64,000 nt of DNA. Origin: Paenibacillus sp. ACRRX. GTDB lineage: Bacteria > Bacillota > Bacilli > Paenibacillales > Paenibacillaceae. Below the pieces are notes generated by a model, which was given only the letters and a program-made list of their open reading frames with translations, searched no databases and had not been told where the DNA came from. Below are positions 54,248 to 62,461 of the stretch, one piece after another. Numbering within the stretch: position 1 is the stretch's first letter; each line of letters begins with the position of its first letter. The stretch covers positions 496,001 to 560,000 of the forward strand of contig NZ_JAKRNK010000001.1 in NCBI RefSeq assembly GCF_022346885.1. The letters are read 5' to 3'. The position numbers and the translations under genes were made by a program.

Positions 54248-54814
54248 ATGTTGGATGTGGTAATCATTGGGGCAGGACCAGCAGGCGGCAGTGCGGCGCT
54301 ATTCACTGCTAAGGCAGGCAAGCAGACTGTAATCATTGACAATGACAGCGGATTGACTAAGCGTGCTTGGATCGCCAATCAATATGGTGTAAGAGAGACG
54401 TCAGGACCTGAACTGCTCAAGGTTGGTCAAGAGCAAGCGGCCAAGTTCGGTGCCTTGCTCGTGAGAGACAAAGCAATTGCTGTTGACTCGTCTAGTGAAG
54501 GTGTTATTGTCAGGACAGAAAGCGGACAGACCTATGTGACGAAGCATGTCATCATCGCAGCTGGATTCGGAATCGATATTGCGGAAGCCAGCGGTATTCG
54601 TACAGTTCCGGGAACAGAACCACGGGTGAAGACGATTATTGATGTCGATATCGAAGGACGCAGCAGCATGGAGCATGTATGGGCAGCTGGTACAATTGCA
54701 GGTGTCAGCATGCACACGATTATTACTGCTGGTGATGGGGCAAAGGTTGCGATTAATGTAATCAGCGAGCTGAACGGCACCCGTTACGTAGACCATGATG
54801 TCATTAAGGCTTAG
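54248..54814 (+). CDS. Small FAD-binding, thioredoxin-reductase-like flavoprotein
   Basis: A 188-residue protein with an N-terminal GxGxxG FAD-binding loop (VVIIGAGPAGGSAALF), an E/D ribose contact (IIDND) and the C-terminal flavin-binding HVWAAGTIAG region of thioredoxin reductases. It lacks the NADPH domain and contains no cysteine at all, so it cannot use the CxxC disulfide chemistry of thioredoxin reductase. Such single-domain flavoproteins occur in Bacillaceae with unknown function. ATG 54248 is preferred over 54239 because the AAAGGA site needs spacing. Likely controlled by the upstream HxlR-type regulator. Confidence 0.8.
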   Translation: MLDVVIIGAGPAGGSAALFTAKAGKQTVIIDNDSGLTKRAWIANQYGVRETSGPELLKVGQEQAAKFGALLVRDKAIAVDSSSEGVIVRTESGQTYVTKHVIIAAGFGIDIAEASGIRTVPGTEPRVKTIIDVDIEGRSSMEHVWAAGTIAGVSMHTIITAGDGAKVAINVISELNGTRYVDHDVIKA

Positions 54815-54840
54815 CCTAATGCACATGAATGGGCAAGATT

Positions 54841-54880
54841 AAAGCCTGTCATCAGACATGAACTGATGGCAGGCTTTTTT
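54841..54880 (+). terminator. Terminator after the flavoprotein gene
   Basis: AAAGCCTGTCATCAG pairs with CTGATGGCAGGCTTT (one G-T pair), followed by six T in total. A strong terminator. Confidence 0.88.
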
Positions 54881-54950
54881 CGCGTGGAGATTGGGTTATT
54901 GTTAGGCTATCTGTCGGTATAGGAAGACCCTCATACGCATAAAGAGTACA

Positions 54951-55526
54951 TTACCACAGCAATTGTTCTCCTAGCTCCAGATAAATGTCAACGTTCGTAA
55001 AGTCTAACTGATTCCGACGAGCTTTGTCGGAGATAATACTTATCATGGTGGACAGCCCTAATACATCACTGCGAAAAGGCTTATGACGTGTGCCGCCAAT
55101 CAGATGAGTACCTTTTATGAAGTTCCAGCCGCCTTGTGTATAAAAATCAATCAGTTCAGGCTTGCATGTAAATATACTGATGTCAGCTTGGCTGCTATGA
55201 ATAAATGACATCGCTTCCCGGATGAGCCGTAGGCCATACCCTTGATTACGATAGGCAGGGTTCGTCACGACCTCGCTGAGCGCAAATGCTTTATATCGTT
55301 CCCCTTTATGTATAACTTGTTTCCAAGGGACAGCAAGGTAACTGATTACGATATCATCTTCGGTGAGCAGAAATGAAGTGGGGTTTGTGTCGACTTGATG
55401 TACCCACTCCATATGGTCATCTCGCCCGTCGAAAGCGGCGGGCCACTCTTGACGCATGAGCTCGACAATTTGATTTCTGTATTGGAAAGGACATTGTTCT
55501 TTGGGGAACTGTAAAAGTCGCTGCAT
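54951..55526 (-). CDS. GNAT-family N-acetyltransferase
   Basis: A 191-residue acyl-CoA-dependent acetyltransferase. The acetyl-CoA loop reads NPAYRNQGYGLRLI (R/Q-x-x-G-x-G/A type), preceded by a beta strand carrying ALSEVVT and followed by FYTQGGW. The layout resembles small-molecule acetylating members, including aminoglycoside AAC(2')-type enzymes, but the substrate cannot be told. CAAGGAG precedes the ATG. It stands alone, with its own promoter region upstream. Confidence 0.8.
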   Translation of the reverse strand: MQRLLQFPKEQCPFQYRNQIVELMRQEWPAAFDGRDDHMEWVHQVDTNPTSFLLTEDDIVISYLAVPWKQVIHKGERYKAFALSEVVTNPAYRNQGYGLRLIREAMSFIHSSQADISIFTCKPELIDFYTQGGWNFIKGTHLIGGTRHKPFRSDVLGLSTMISIISDKARRNQLDFTNVDIYLELGEQLLW

Positions 55527-55682
55527 TTAAGGTCTCCTTGTGAGTCGAATCATTATTTACAATGTGCATCACTACATATTATAAAATTATTTACAACGAT
55601 TGAGCAACGATGAACCTTTTTGCTCGTATATATGTTTCGTTGTGACCTAAATTAAAGGGAAGTACAAGGGGGATTGGCTAGG

Positions 55683-56174
55683 GTGAATTCGTCAAAGTTG
55701 GCTCTCCGTTATGTAGAATGGGATGAGGAAGCACAGCTGGAACGAGGCGAGTTGTCTAACTGGAGCGTGTCGCGGGATTATTTGTTTATTTGCAAGCTTG
55801 CAGATGCAACCGTGCTCAGAAACCGATTGTGGGAGCATACGTCACATGAGACAGATCAATATGGTCAGGCTATCATTTACGTTCGTGCATACAAAGGTCA
55901 GTTGGCACCTGATGTCGCAAACGCGGTGAAGCATACCATTTTTCATACTAAATGTGATGTGGCCGATCCATTTGAAATGGTCTGGTACGTATATGATCGC
56001 GTTCAGAATACATTTCAACATGCAGGCACAGAACGACCATCAGAGCCGCTTCAAGCTGCGTTAGTTATGCTGGATCACTATATGTATTGGCAAAACATGG
56101 AGGTAGAGAGTTTAATGACAGTGCTTGACGCAGATCGAAATAAATTGTTGCTGTTTGTCGAGAGATTGAATTAA
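55683..56174 (+). CDS. Protein of unknown function upstream of the YjfC/DUF350 cluster
   Basis: A 163-residue soluble protein with no signal peptide or membrane helix and no family that is recognised. It is rich in aromatic residues (Tyr and Trp), with a central IYVRAYKGQLAP strand and a C-terminal helical part. The frame opens at TTG 55674, but AAGGGGG supports GTG 55683. It precedes a lipoprotein-like gene by 44 bases in the same direction. Membership in the downstream operon is inferred from spacing only. Confidence 0.65.
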   Translation: MNSSKLALRYVEWDEEAQLERGELSNWSVSRDYLFICKLADATVLRNRLWEHTSHETDQYGQAIIYVRAYKGQLAPDVANAVKHTIFHTKCDVADPFEMVWYVYDRVQNTFQHAGTERPSEPLQAALVMLDHYMYWQNMEVESLMTVLDADRNKLLLFVERLN

Positions 56175-56218
56175 GGGGAAAAGCAGTTGCTATGAGGAAG
56201 ACGAAACGGGGAGAGCAA

Positions 56219-56578
56219 ATGAATAACGAAGCCAAGCTGTCGGAACAAAAGGGGCTGACAGGTTCAAGCGAACGCACCGCAACGATGAAGAAGCGGCTTG
56301 CCTATGCATTAATGGTCTGCATGCCGTTAACAACGACAGCATGTGATGATAATAATCCGAGCGCCTATGATGAATGTGTCTATGAGCGGCAGACGAGCAA
56401 AGGCAACTGGGACTGTGACGACGATGGCAGCAGCAGTCATTCTAGCTGGTATCATACCCGAGGTTACTCGTCCAAGAAAAGTTCAGCAAAGACAGGGACT
56501 TCATTTTATAACAGCTATAAAAGCAGTCACTCCACTTATTCAGGTATTGGCAGCAGCGGTCATTCCAGCGGAGGATAA
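56219..56578 (+). CDS. Ser/Gly-rich lipoprotein-like protein (YgiB/YjfM-like position)
   Basis: A 119-residue protein. About 22 polar residues precede a hydrophobic segment MKKRLAYALMVCMPLTTTAC that ends in a weak lipobox, then an acidic Cys-containing part (CDDNNP...DECVYE...WDCDDDG) and a Ser/Tyr/Lys-rich tail ending in Gly-Gly. The basic N-terminus, internal cysteines and Ser/Gly tail recall E. coli YgiB/YjfM (DUF1190), whose genes also lie beside GSP-synthase-like ligases, but sequence identity is not high enough to be sure. An in-frame ATG at 56192 has a poorer ribosome site. The final GGA GGA codons double as the Shine-Dalgarno of the next gene. Confidence 0.6.
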   Translation: MNNEAKLSEQKGLTGSSERTATMKKRLAYALMVCMPLTTTACDDNNPSAYDECVYERQTSKGNWDCDDDGSSSHSSWYHTRGYSSKKSSAKTGTSFYNSYKSSHSTYSGIGSSGHSSGG

Positions 56579-56583
56579 TAACA

Positions 56584-58020
56584 ATGGAACAACAAGTGAA
56601 TCGTATTCGCCACACCATAAAGCTCCCGCTCGGAGACAAAGAAGCATTTACAGATACAAGACTGCACGTCGTACCTTATGTTCGCATGTATGATCAGCCC
56701 TATTGTATGACTGAGGCCATACTCTATGATGAGACGGAGGTTATGGAGTTGCGTCAGGCATCTGAACTTGTTCACTCTGTATACGAACGGGTAATGCGAT
56801 TCGTACAGCATGAACTGCCTGATATAACACTTGTGCAGCAGCTTGGAATTCCCATGCAGTTGGTGGAAGCCGCAAGACAATCCGAGCCCATTAGTGGAAT
56901 CAGCAGGCAAGATTGGATAAAAGGCCCGCAAGGCTGGAAATGCATTGAGAACAATGCGGATACGCCGACCGGTATTCCAGAGGCTGCTTATTTGGCAGAA
57001 GAGCTGATTCAAGAAAGCAATCGTTTGTGGGGGAGCATGGGAGCAGGCCAGCGGCTATTGAATCCATCCAATGAGTTATCCAGTCAGCTGCAGCAAGTGT
57101 TGGTAAAGCTGCTTCAGCATTATAGGGAGCAAGGATATTCGGGTTCCATCGTATTTAGTGCATATCGAGATCATGCAGAAGATCGGGCAAATACCATGTA
57201 TCTGCTTAAGCTTGTACAGCAAGCGGGGTGGGAAGCCGAGTTCTGTGCGCTTGAAGATCTCCGTGTAGTGCCAGGTGAAGGCTTATATGCGAATGACAAT
57301 AAAGTAGGGATATGGTACAGGTTATATCCACTAGAGTATTTAATGACAGATGAGTCCGAGGACGGATTTCCGATTGGCAGGGCTGTACTTGCGCTTACCG
57401 TAAGCAAACAACTTGCCGTCATGAACCCTTTGCAGTCCATCTTGCTCCAAAGTAAAGCAATGATGGCGCTCATATGGGCACTTCATGAGCACCACGATGA
57501 ATTAAGCAGCACGATGTCCACGCCTATTTTGACATCATGGGAGCGTGATATCATCGAACGATATATTCCGCCTACGTATTTGAACCCGGAGCCATTTAGG
57601 GCCATGGGAAGTTCATATGTAGCGAAGAGCATCTGGGGCAGAGAAGGGAAAGGCACAGCTATATATGATGCAAATGGCGCATGCGAGGAAATTCAGGATG
57701 AGCGTGTAACTAAGCAAGCTTCTATTCCATCCGAAGCTTATATTGAGGATAACGATGACCAGCGATATTATGCAGATCAGCCCAAAGTATATCAGGCATA
57801 TGTGCCGATGGAAGCGGTACATATGGAATCAACGGGGAACCAGTTAAGCGGATATTTGTTAACGGGGGTATATGTTCCTGGTGGAATATATGGCGGATTG
57901 CTGCCAAGAGTTGGGGGACGCATAACCGGTGATCTGGCTAGATTCTGTCCAGCTGCAATCCAGAAAAACTCCCATTTGATGATAAATAAGGAGCAGATAG
58001 AAGAGGGGGAGTCAAATTGA
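56584..58020 (+). CDS. Glutathionylspermidine-synthase-like ATP-grasp ligase (YjfC/YgiC-like)
   Basis: A 478-residue ATP-grasp amide ligase of the GSP_synth family. The signatures are CIENNADTPTGIPEAAYLAE (about residue 120), KSIWGREGKG with the ATP-binding Lys (about residue 350), and the C-terminal ITGDLARFCP region. True glutathionylspermidine synthase has an extra amidase domain, which is absent here, so the acceptor is unknown. It is about 90 residues longer than E. coli YjfC. Its start lies 5 bases after the previous stop, with the ribosome site inside that gene, and its stop overlaps the DUF350 start. Confidence 0.85.
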   Translation: MEQQVNRIRHTIKLPLGDKEAFTDTRLHVVPYVRMYDQPYCMTEAILYDETEVMELRQASELVHSVYERVMRFVQHELPDITLVQQLGIPMQLVEAARQSEPISGISRQDWIKGPQGWKCIENNADTPTGIPEAAYLAEELIQESNRLWGSMGAGQRLLNPSNELSSQLQQVLVKLLQHYREQGYSGSIVFSAYRDHAEDRANTMYLLKLVQQAGWEAEFCALEDLRVVPGEGLYANDNKVGIWYRLYPLEYLMTDESEDGFPIGRAVLALTVSKQLAVMNPLQSILLQSKAMMALIWALHEHHDELSSTMSTPILTSWERDIIERYIPPTYLNPEPFRAMGSSYVAKSIWGREGKGTAIYDANGACEEIQDERVTKQASIPSEAYIEDNDDQRYYADQPKVYQAYVPMEAVHMESTGNQLSGYLLTGVYVPGGIYGGLLPRVGGRITGDLARFCPAAIQKNSHLMINKEQIEEGESN

Positions 58021-58421
58021 AGTCATTTATAGTTGATCTAGGAAACGTTGCGATTGGCGTGGTTGTCATTGCTGTTATTTTAAGCGTCGGTGCGTTTGTG
58101 TTCAGTAGGTTAACCAAATTTAACGATCAGCAGGAAATTAGTAAAGGAAATGAAGCAGCAGGCATTTATATGGGGAGTAAACTGTTGGGGTTATGTATTA
58201 TCGTTGCGATGGTATCCTTTAGTACAGATTCATGGCTCATGATGCTGATGTGGTCGGCCATTGGGATTGTTATCTTATGTCTGTTGTATGTACTTGTGGA
58301 TCTGCTGCTGCCTCAATTTCGAGTATGCGAGGAGATTGCAAAGGGCAATATGGCTGTGGCACAGTTGCTGCGTTCGATTATTATCGGAGTATCGATTGTA
58401 ATAGGTACGATGCTTATATAG
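58017..58421 (+). CDS. DUF350-family membrane protein (YjfL-like)
   Basis: A 134-residue protein with four membrane helices at about residues 7-30, 52-68, 74-97 and 113-133. The short polar loop FSRLTKFNDQQEISKGNEAAGIYMGSKLLG contains the ordered Asn/Glu/Lys pattern of the DUF350 (UPF0719) family; the same pattern recurs in the second half (FRVCEEIAKGNMAVAQLL), revealing an internal duplication. It starts with TTG, overlapping the ligase stop as TTGA, with AGAGGGGG upstream. In enterobacteria DUF350 (YjfL) genes sit next to the same type of ligase. Confidence 0.85.
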   Translation: MKSFIVDLGNVAIGVVVIAVILSVGAFVFSRLTKFNDQQEISKGNEAAGIYMGSKLLGLCIIVAMVSFSTDSWLMMLMWSAIGIVILCLLYVLVDLLLPQFRVCEEIAKGNMAVAQLLRSIIIGVSIVIGTMLI

Positions 58422-58505
58422 TCATTGAATAGATAGATTTTGCCGTTTTCATCATACATATGTCACATTATTGTCGAATAAGCTCGGTCTGCCTTCTTTT
58501 AGCCG

Positions 58506-58534
58506 TTGTCAATAGGTTACATGCTCCGTATAAT
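58506..58534 (+). promoter_or_regulatory. Promoter of the second degV gene
   Basis: TTGTCA, a 17-base spacer and a perfect TATAAT, ending about 50 bases before the ATG. A strong sigma-A promoter by sequence. Confidence 0.8.
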
Positions 58535-58584
58535 AGAACGGACAGAGACGGTGTAGTCAACAATAAGATAGACAGGAGAATGAC

Positions 58585-59442
58585 ATGACCATTCATATCA
58601 TCACAGACGGAAGCTCCGATTTGACTCCAGAGATCGCCAGCCAATTCGGAATTAACGTTGTCCCGCTCTACGTTCGATTTGGGCAGGATATTCATACTTC
58701 AGACATGGATTCGGCAGTGTTCTATGAACGCATGCGTAATGAGGAAGAATTACCTAAAACTTCAAGCCCATCGCCTGGTGACTTTTATAATATGTATAAA
58801 TCATTGGATGCTGACAAAGACATTTTGGTTTTGTGCTTAACTTCGCAATTAAGCAGTACCTATAACCATGCTGTAATGGCAAAGTCGATGTACGAGGAAG
58901 ACGGGCACACGAACAGAGTAGAGGTCATCGATACCAAGACGGCTTCTATGGGATTAGGGTTGCTGGCAGTCCGTGCAGCTCTAATGGCTAAGGCCGGCAA
59001 GAGCCTGACCGACATGAATGAAGCGATCAAGCAGTGCGTACAGCAGACGAGGACTTATTTTACATTGGATACACTAGAGAACGCGATTCGTGGCGGACGC
59101 CTGAACCGACTTAAAGGAACAGTGGCTTCTATGCTGAACATTAAAGTATTAATGCGAGCGAACGAAGACGGTGTTATTGAGACGATGGAGAAGATCCGGG
59201 GTACGCAGCGAGCGCTCAAGCGAATGATCGAGAAGGTTGGTGAGGCATGGCATCATGCCGACCGCAATTGGATCGCGTTGGCCCATTCCAATTGTGAAGA
59301 GCGCGCAAAGGAATTTCTGAATACACTGTTAGAGAAATATCCATTTGAAAATGTGCTATTCGTCAACATGGGACCGGTGATCGGTACATATGCCGGTGAA
59401 GGCGGCGTTCTGCTGGCCTTTGAAGAGCCGAATTCGAATTGA
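58585..59442 (+). CDS. DegV family fatty-acid-binding protein (copy 2)
   Basis: A 285-residue FakB-type protein, same length as the copy at 28419. It shows IITDGSSDLTPE, the KTSSPSPGDFYNMY loop, CLTSQLSSTYNHAV and DTLENAIRGGRLNR, with differences in the lipid-pocket region that could reflect a different fatty-acid preference. ACAGGAG precedes the ATG. It is a single gene with its own promoter and no fakA nearby. Confidence 0.92.
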   Translation: MTIHIITDGSSDLTPEIASQFGINVVPLYVRFGQDIHTSDMDSAVFYERMRNEEELPKTSSPSPGDFYNMYKSLDADKDILVLCLTSQLSSTYNHAVMAKSMYEEDGHTNRVEVIDTKTASMGLGLLAVRAALMAKAGKSLTDMNEAIKQCVQQTRTYFTLDTLENAIRGGRLNRLKGTVASMLNIKVLMRANEDGVIETMEKIRGTQRALKRMIEKVGEAWHHADRNWIALAHSNCEERAKEFLNTLLEKYPFENVLFVNMGPVIGTYAGEGGVLLAFEEPNSN

Positions 59443-59575
59443 TTCAGGCTTCCTGAATTGGTCACATCATAAGTGCGTACAATCACAATGGCCTCCAGCC
59501 GATTGTTCTATTCTAAATCTGTGAGATTCTTTCACTAGATATATGAGAAGAACAGTTCGATAGGAGGCTATTATT

Positions 59576-60268
59576 ATGAAATTTCATGATCAAATGATGG
59601 TGCGGGATATTGTACTTTCATATCCTGCGGCTAGCGATATGTTTAAAAAATTAAAAATCGATTTTTGCTGTGGCGGCAATCGTCCACTTGCTGAGGCAGC
59701 AGCTTCACGTCAATTAGACCCTGCCTCGATCATTCAACAATTGCAGACTCAATATGACGAGGCTCCTGCTGTATATACAGGAGTGGATTGGAAGTACATG
59801 TCCTCCAGATCATTAATCGATTATATTGTGAATAAGCATCATCGTTATTTGGAAGAACAGCTGCCCATGATTGCAGCTAACGTTGCACGGGTGTATCATG
59901 TCCACGGGGCAGAACAACCACATTTGCAGGAAATGCACCGATTATTTGGGGAACTTCGTGCAGAGCTTGAAACCCATACCGCCAACGAAGAAGCCGAACA
60001 GTTTCCGGCACTTATTCAGGCTGAGGAGATGGGAACAGCGAATGATGAGCTTGTCCATGTGGCAGGAGCAATCGCTAAATTGGAGTCCGAGCACAGTGCG
60101 GCAGGCGAGCTGTTAAGACAAATTAGGGAGGCCACTTCCGATTTTACTGTTCCTGAACATGCCTGTACAACCTATCGCGTCACATACGCAAGGCTCGAAG
60201 AGTTGGAAGCGATGACGTTTGAACATGTACATCTTGAAAATAATGTACTGTTTCCTCGATTCCTTTAA
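59576..60268 (+). CDS. Iron-sulfur cluster repair di-iron protein (RIC/ScdA/YtfE)
   Basis: A 230-residue protein that repairs iron-sulfur clusters damaged by nitric oxide or oxidants. The N-terminal ScdA_N domain has the CCGG motif (Cys31, Cys32). The C-terminal hemerythrin-like four-helix bundle supplies a His/Glu set for a di-iron centre (NKHHRYLEEQLP, ETHTANEEAEQFP, LESEHSAAG, EHVHLENNVLFP). TAGGAGG lies 7 bases before the ATG. A weak GTGA-N7-TCAC inverted repeat at 59521-59535 does not fit the Fnr spacing exactly, so redox regulation is unproven. Single gene. Confidence 0.93.
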   Translation: MKFHDQMMVRDIVLSYPAASDMFKKLKIDFCCGGNRPLAEAAASRQLDPASIIQQLQTQYDEAPAVYTGVDWKYMSSRSLIDYIVNKHHRYLEEQLPMIAANVARVYHVHGAEQPHLQEMHRLFGELRAELETHTANEEAEQFPALIQAEEMGTANDELVHVAGAIAKLESEHSAAGELLRQIREATSDFTVPEHACTTYRVTYARLEELEAMTFEHVHLENNVLFPRFL

Positions 60269-60319
60269 TCTAGAAGGTCGGATTTAAGACATAAAAATGA
60301 TATGAATTATGCCCAAAAC

Positions 60320-60365
60320 AGCACCTTCCGTTACCACCGAGCTCAAGCTTGGGACGGAAGGTGCT
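60320..60365. terminator. Terminator between ric and actP genes
   Basis: A perfect 12-bp stem AGCACCTTCCGT/ACGGAAGGTGCT with a 22-base loop. On the minus strand it is followed by GTTTTGG. It serves the convergent genes. Confidence 0.8.
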
Positions 60366-60408
60366 TATGCTGTTTATGCAGCTAATTGGAATGGATCGCT
60401 AGATAGCA

Positions 60409-61941
60409 TTACATATGAATACCTGTATGAGCTTTGACGACTACTTCATCAAACTTGGCATCAGATGTCACTGGTCGTGAAGATAGCATTGTGCCGAGCC
60501 ATGCTCCAATAAACCCTAACGGTATGGATATGATGCCTGGATTCGTTAAACTGATGAGTGGATCACCGATGAAAATGGCTTTTCCCGCAGGACCCCAAAC
60601 ACTTGGGCTGATGGCCACCAGCACAATAGCTGAGATCAAGCCAGTGAGCATACCGGTCACGGCCCCAGTCGTGTTAAACCGACGCCACATAATCGTAAAC
60701 AATATGACAGGCAAATTTGCACTTGCAGCAACGGCAAACGCCAAGCCAACGAGAAAGGCGACGTTAAGCTTCGATGCAAGCAGCGCCAGTGCGATGGAGA
60801 GAACAGCAACGCCAATTGAAGCACAGCGTGCTGCTGACATTTGCTCTTTCTCGCTTGCTTTTCCCTTGCGGACAATGTGATTATAGAAGTCATGTGCAAA
60901 TGCGGAGGCAGCGGATAAGACGAGTCCAGTAACTACGGCTAGTATCGTTGCGAAAGCAACCGCCGAGATTAATGCAAAGAAGAAATCACCGCCAAGCGCC
61001 TTCGCTAGTAAAGGGGCCGCCATATTGCCACCCTTATCCGCACCGATAATGGCATCTGTGCCAACAAAGGCAGCAGCGCCAAATCCTAGAAAAATAGTCA
61101 TCACGTAAAATATTCCGATTAACCAAGTTGCATAAACAACGGATGTGCGAGCTGTAGGTGCATCTTTTACCGTAAAGAAGCGAATTAGAATATGCGGCAG
61201 ACCTGCCGTGCCTAGGACAAGACCGAGATTAAGCGAGATGGTGTCCAGAGGGTTCTTATATTTATTGCCTGGGTTGAGGAAGGCGTCACCTAAAGGTGTG
61301 GCTGATTTCATCTGGTGAAACATCTCCGTAAGACTGAAGTTAAATTTGGAAAATACGATAATTGACAGCAGCAAAGTGCCGCCCATCAGGAGAATCGCTT
61401 TAATAATCTGCACCCATGAGGTGGCATGCATGCCGCCGAAGACCACGTACAAGGTCATTAATAGACCTACAATAACAACCGACCATACATAATCGATACC
61501 AAGCAGTAGCTTGATTAACGCACCTGCTCCGACAAGCTGGGCAATCATATAAAAGGTGGAGATGGTGACCGTATTTAAGGCGGCAATGCCTCGAATCTTA
61601 TTATTGTTAAAGCGCGCTGCAATCATATCGGCTAACGTGTATTTGCCCAGATTACGCAGCGGTTCTGCGACAAGGTATAACACAACAAGATAAGCAACGA
61701 GAAAACCGATGGAATAGAAAAATCCATCAAAGCCGACAAGTGCAATAGAACCTGCGATCCCGAGAAATGAGGCGGCCGACATGTAGTCGCCTGCAATGGC
61801 AAAGCCGTTTTGCCATCCTTTGAGTTCCCCGCCTGCTGTATAAAATTGTGAGGCGGAGTTGGTTTTTCTGGCGGCGACATAGGTAATGACCATGGTCAGC
61901 ATCACGATCAGACAGAAGAGTATAAATGCAGTTGTGTTCAT
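60409..61941 (-). CDS. actP: Cation/acetate symporter (ActP-like, SSS family)
   Basis: A 510-residue sodium:solute symporter with about 13 helices that takes up acetate or similar monocarboxylates. The SSS signatures QFYTAGGELKGWQNGFAIAGDYMSAASFLG and GLPHILIRFFTVKDA are present. The frame opens at an ATG 18 bases upstream, but GGGAGG spacing selects ATG 61941, which overlaps the DUF485 stop as TAATG. The DUF485 partner strengthens the ActP assignment. Confidence 0.9.
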   Translation of the reverse strand: MNTTAFILFCLIVMLTMVITYVAARKTNSASQFYTAGGELKGWQNGFAIAGDYMSAASFLGIAGSIALVGFDGFFYSIGFLVAYLVVLYLVAEPLRNLGKYTLADMIAARFNNNKIRGIAALNTVTISTFYMIAQLVGAGALIKLLLGIDYVWSVVIVGLLMTLYVVFGGMHATSWVQIIKAILLMGGTLLLSIIVFSKFNFSLTEMFHQMKSATPLGDAFLNPGNKYKNPLDTISLNLGLVLGTAGLPHILIRFFTVKDAPTARTSVVYATWLIGIFYVMTIFLGFGAAAFVGTDAIIGADKGGNMAAPLLAKALGGDFFFALISAVAFATILAVVTGLVLSAASAFAHDFYNHIVRKGKASEKEQMSAARCASIGVAVLSIALALLASKLNVAFLVGLAFAVAASANLPVILFTIMWRRFNTTGAVTGMLTGLISAIVLVAISPSVWGPAGKAIFIGDPLISLTNPGIISIPLGFIGAWLGTMLSSRPVTSDAKFDEVVVKAHTGIHM

Positions 61942-62255
61942 TATTGCTGACCTCCCCATTCACGGCTCAGCTTGCGAACCATGTGGTCAAACTTGGCAGC
62001 CTTCCGAACGTATAGGGTACACAAGGTCCATGTCATGATGAACTGGGCGAAGGCAAATATCCAGGCCCAGCTAATCGGGCCGATCGCAGATTGGTTTAGT
62101 ATTGTCGTGTATGAGGTCAATAGAGGAAGCGCCAAATAAAACACCAAAAAAAAGATCGTAGCCGGGATAATAAATCGTTTCTTTTTGTACATTAGAGCTC
62201 GAAAATGGGGGGATTGCGCGATGTGTGTATATTCGTGGTCTTGTATTTTTGTCAT
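61941..62255 (-). CDS. DUF485 membrane protein (YjcH-like)
   Basis: A 104-residue protein with two membrane helices (about residues 28-48 and 62-84) and short basic N- and C-terminal tails. It matches the DUF485/YjcH family, which is almost always encoded next to ActP and is thought to be an accessory subunit. Its last base is the first base of the actP start codon (TAATG). ACGGAGG lies 8 bases before the ATG. Confidence 0.9.
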   Translation of the reverse strand: MTKIQDHEYTHIAQSPHFRALMYKKKRFIIPATIFFLVFYLALPLLTSYTTILNQSAIGPISWAWIFAFAQFIMTWTLCTLYVRKAAKFDHMVRKLSREWGGQQ

Positions 62256-62461
62256 TTATTCAACCTCCGTATCGATCTTATCAATTGCCTGAATATGTAC
62301 CCTAAAACTGGCGATAATGCCGAGCAATCTTCCCACCTCCTCCTGCTCCCCATTGATGGCTCCATATGGAATGTATAATGTTGATTGTGCTATGATGGGA
62401 AAGCACGGAATGATTTGAATTTAATAAGACTATATGAACATGTTAATGGGGGAACACCTAT

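Noticed and set aside
59521-59535. GTGA-N7-TCAC before the ric gene, resembling an Fnr site
   Set aside because: The Fnr/Crp consensus needs a 6-base spacer; here it is 7, and the inner positions do not pair. Kept only as a remark in the gene entry.
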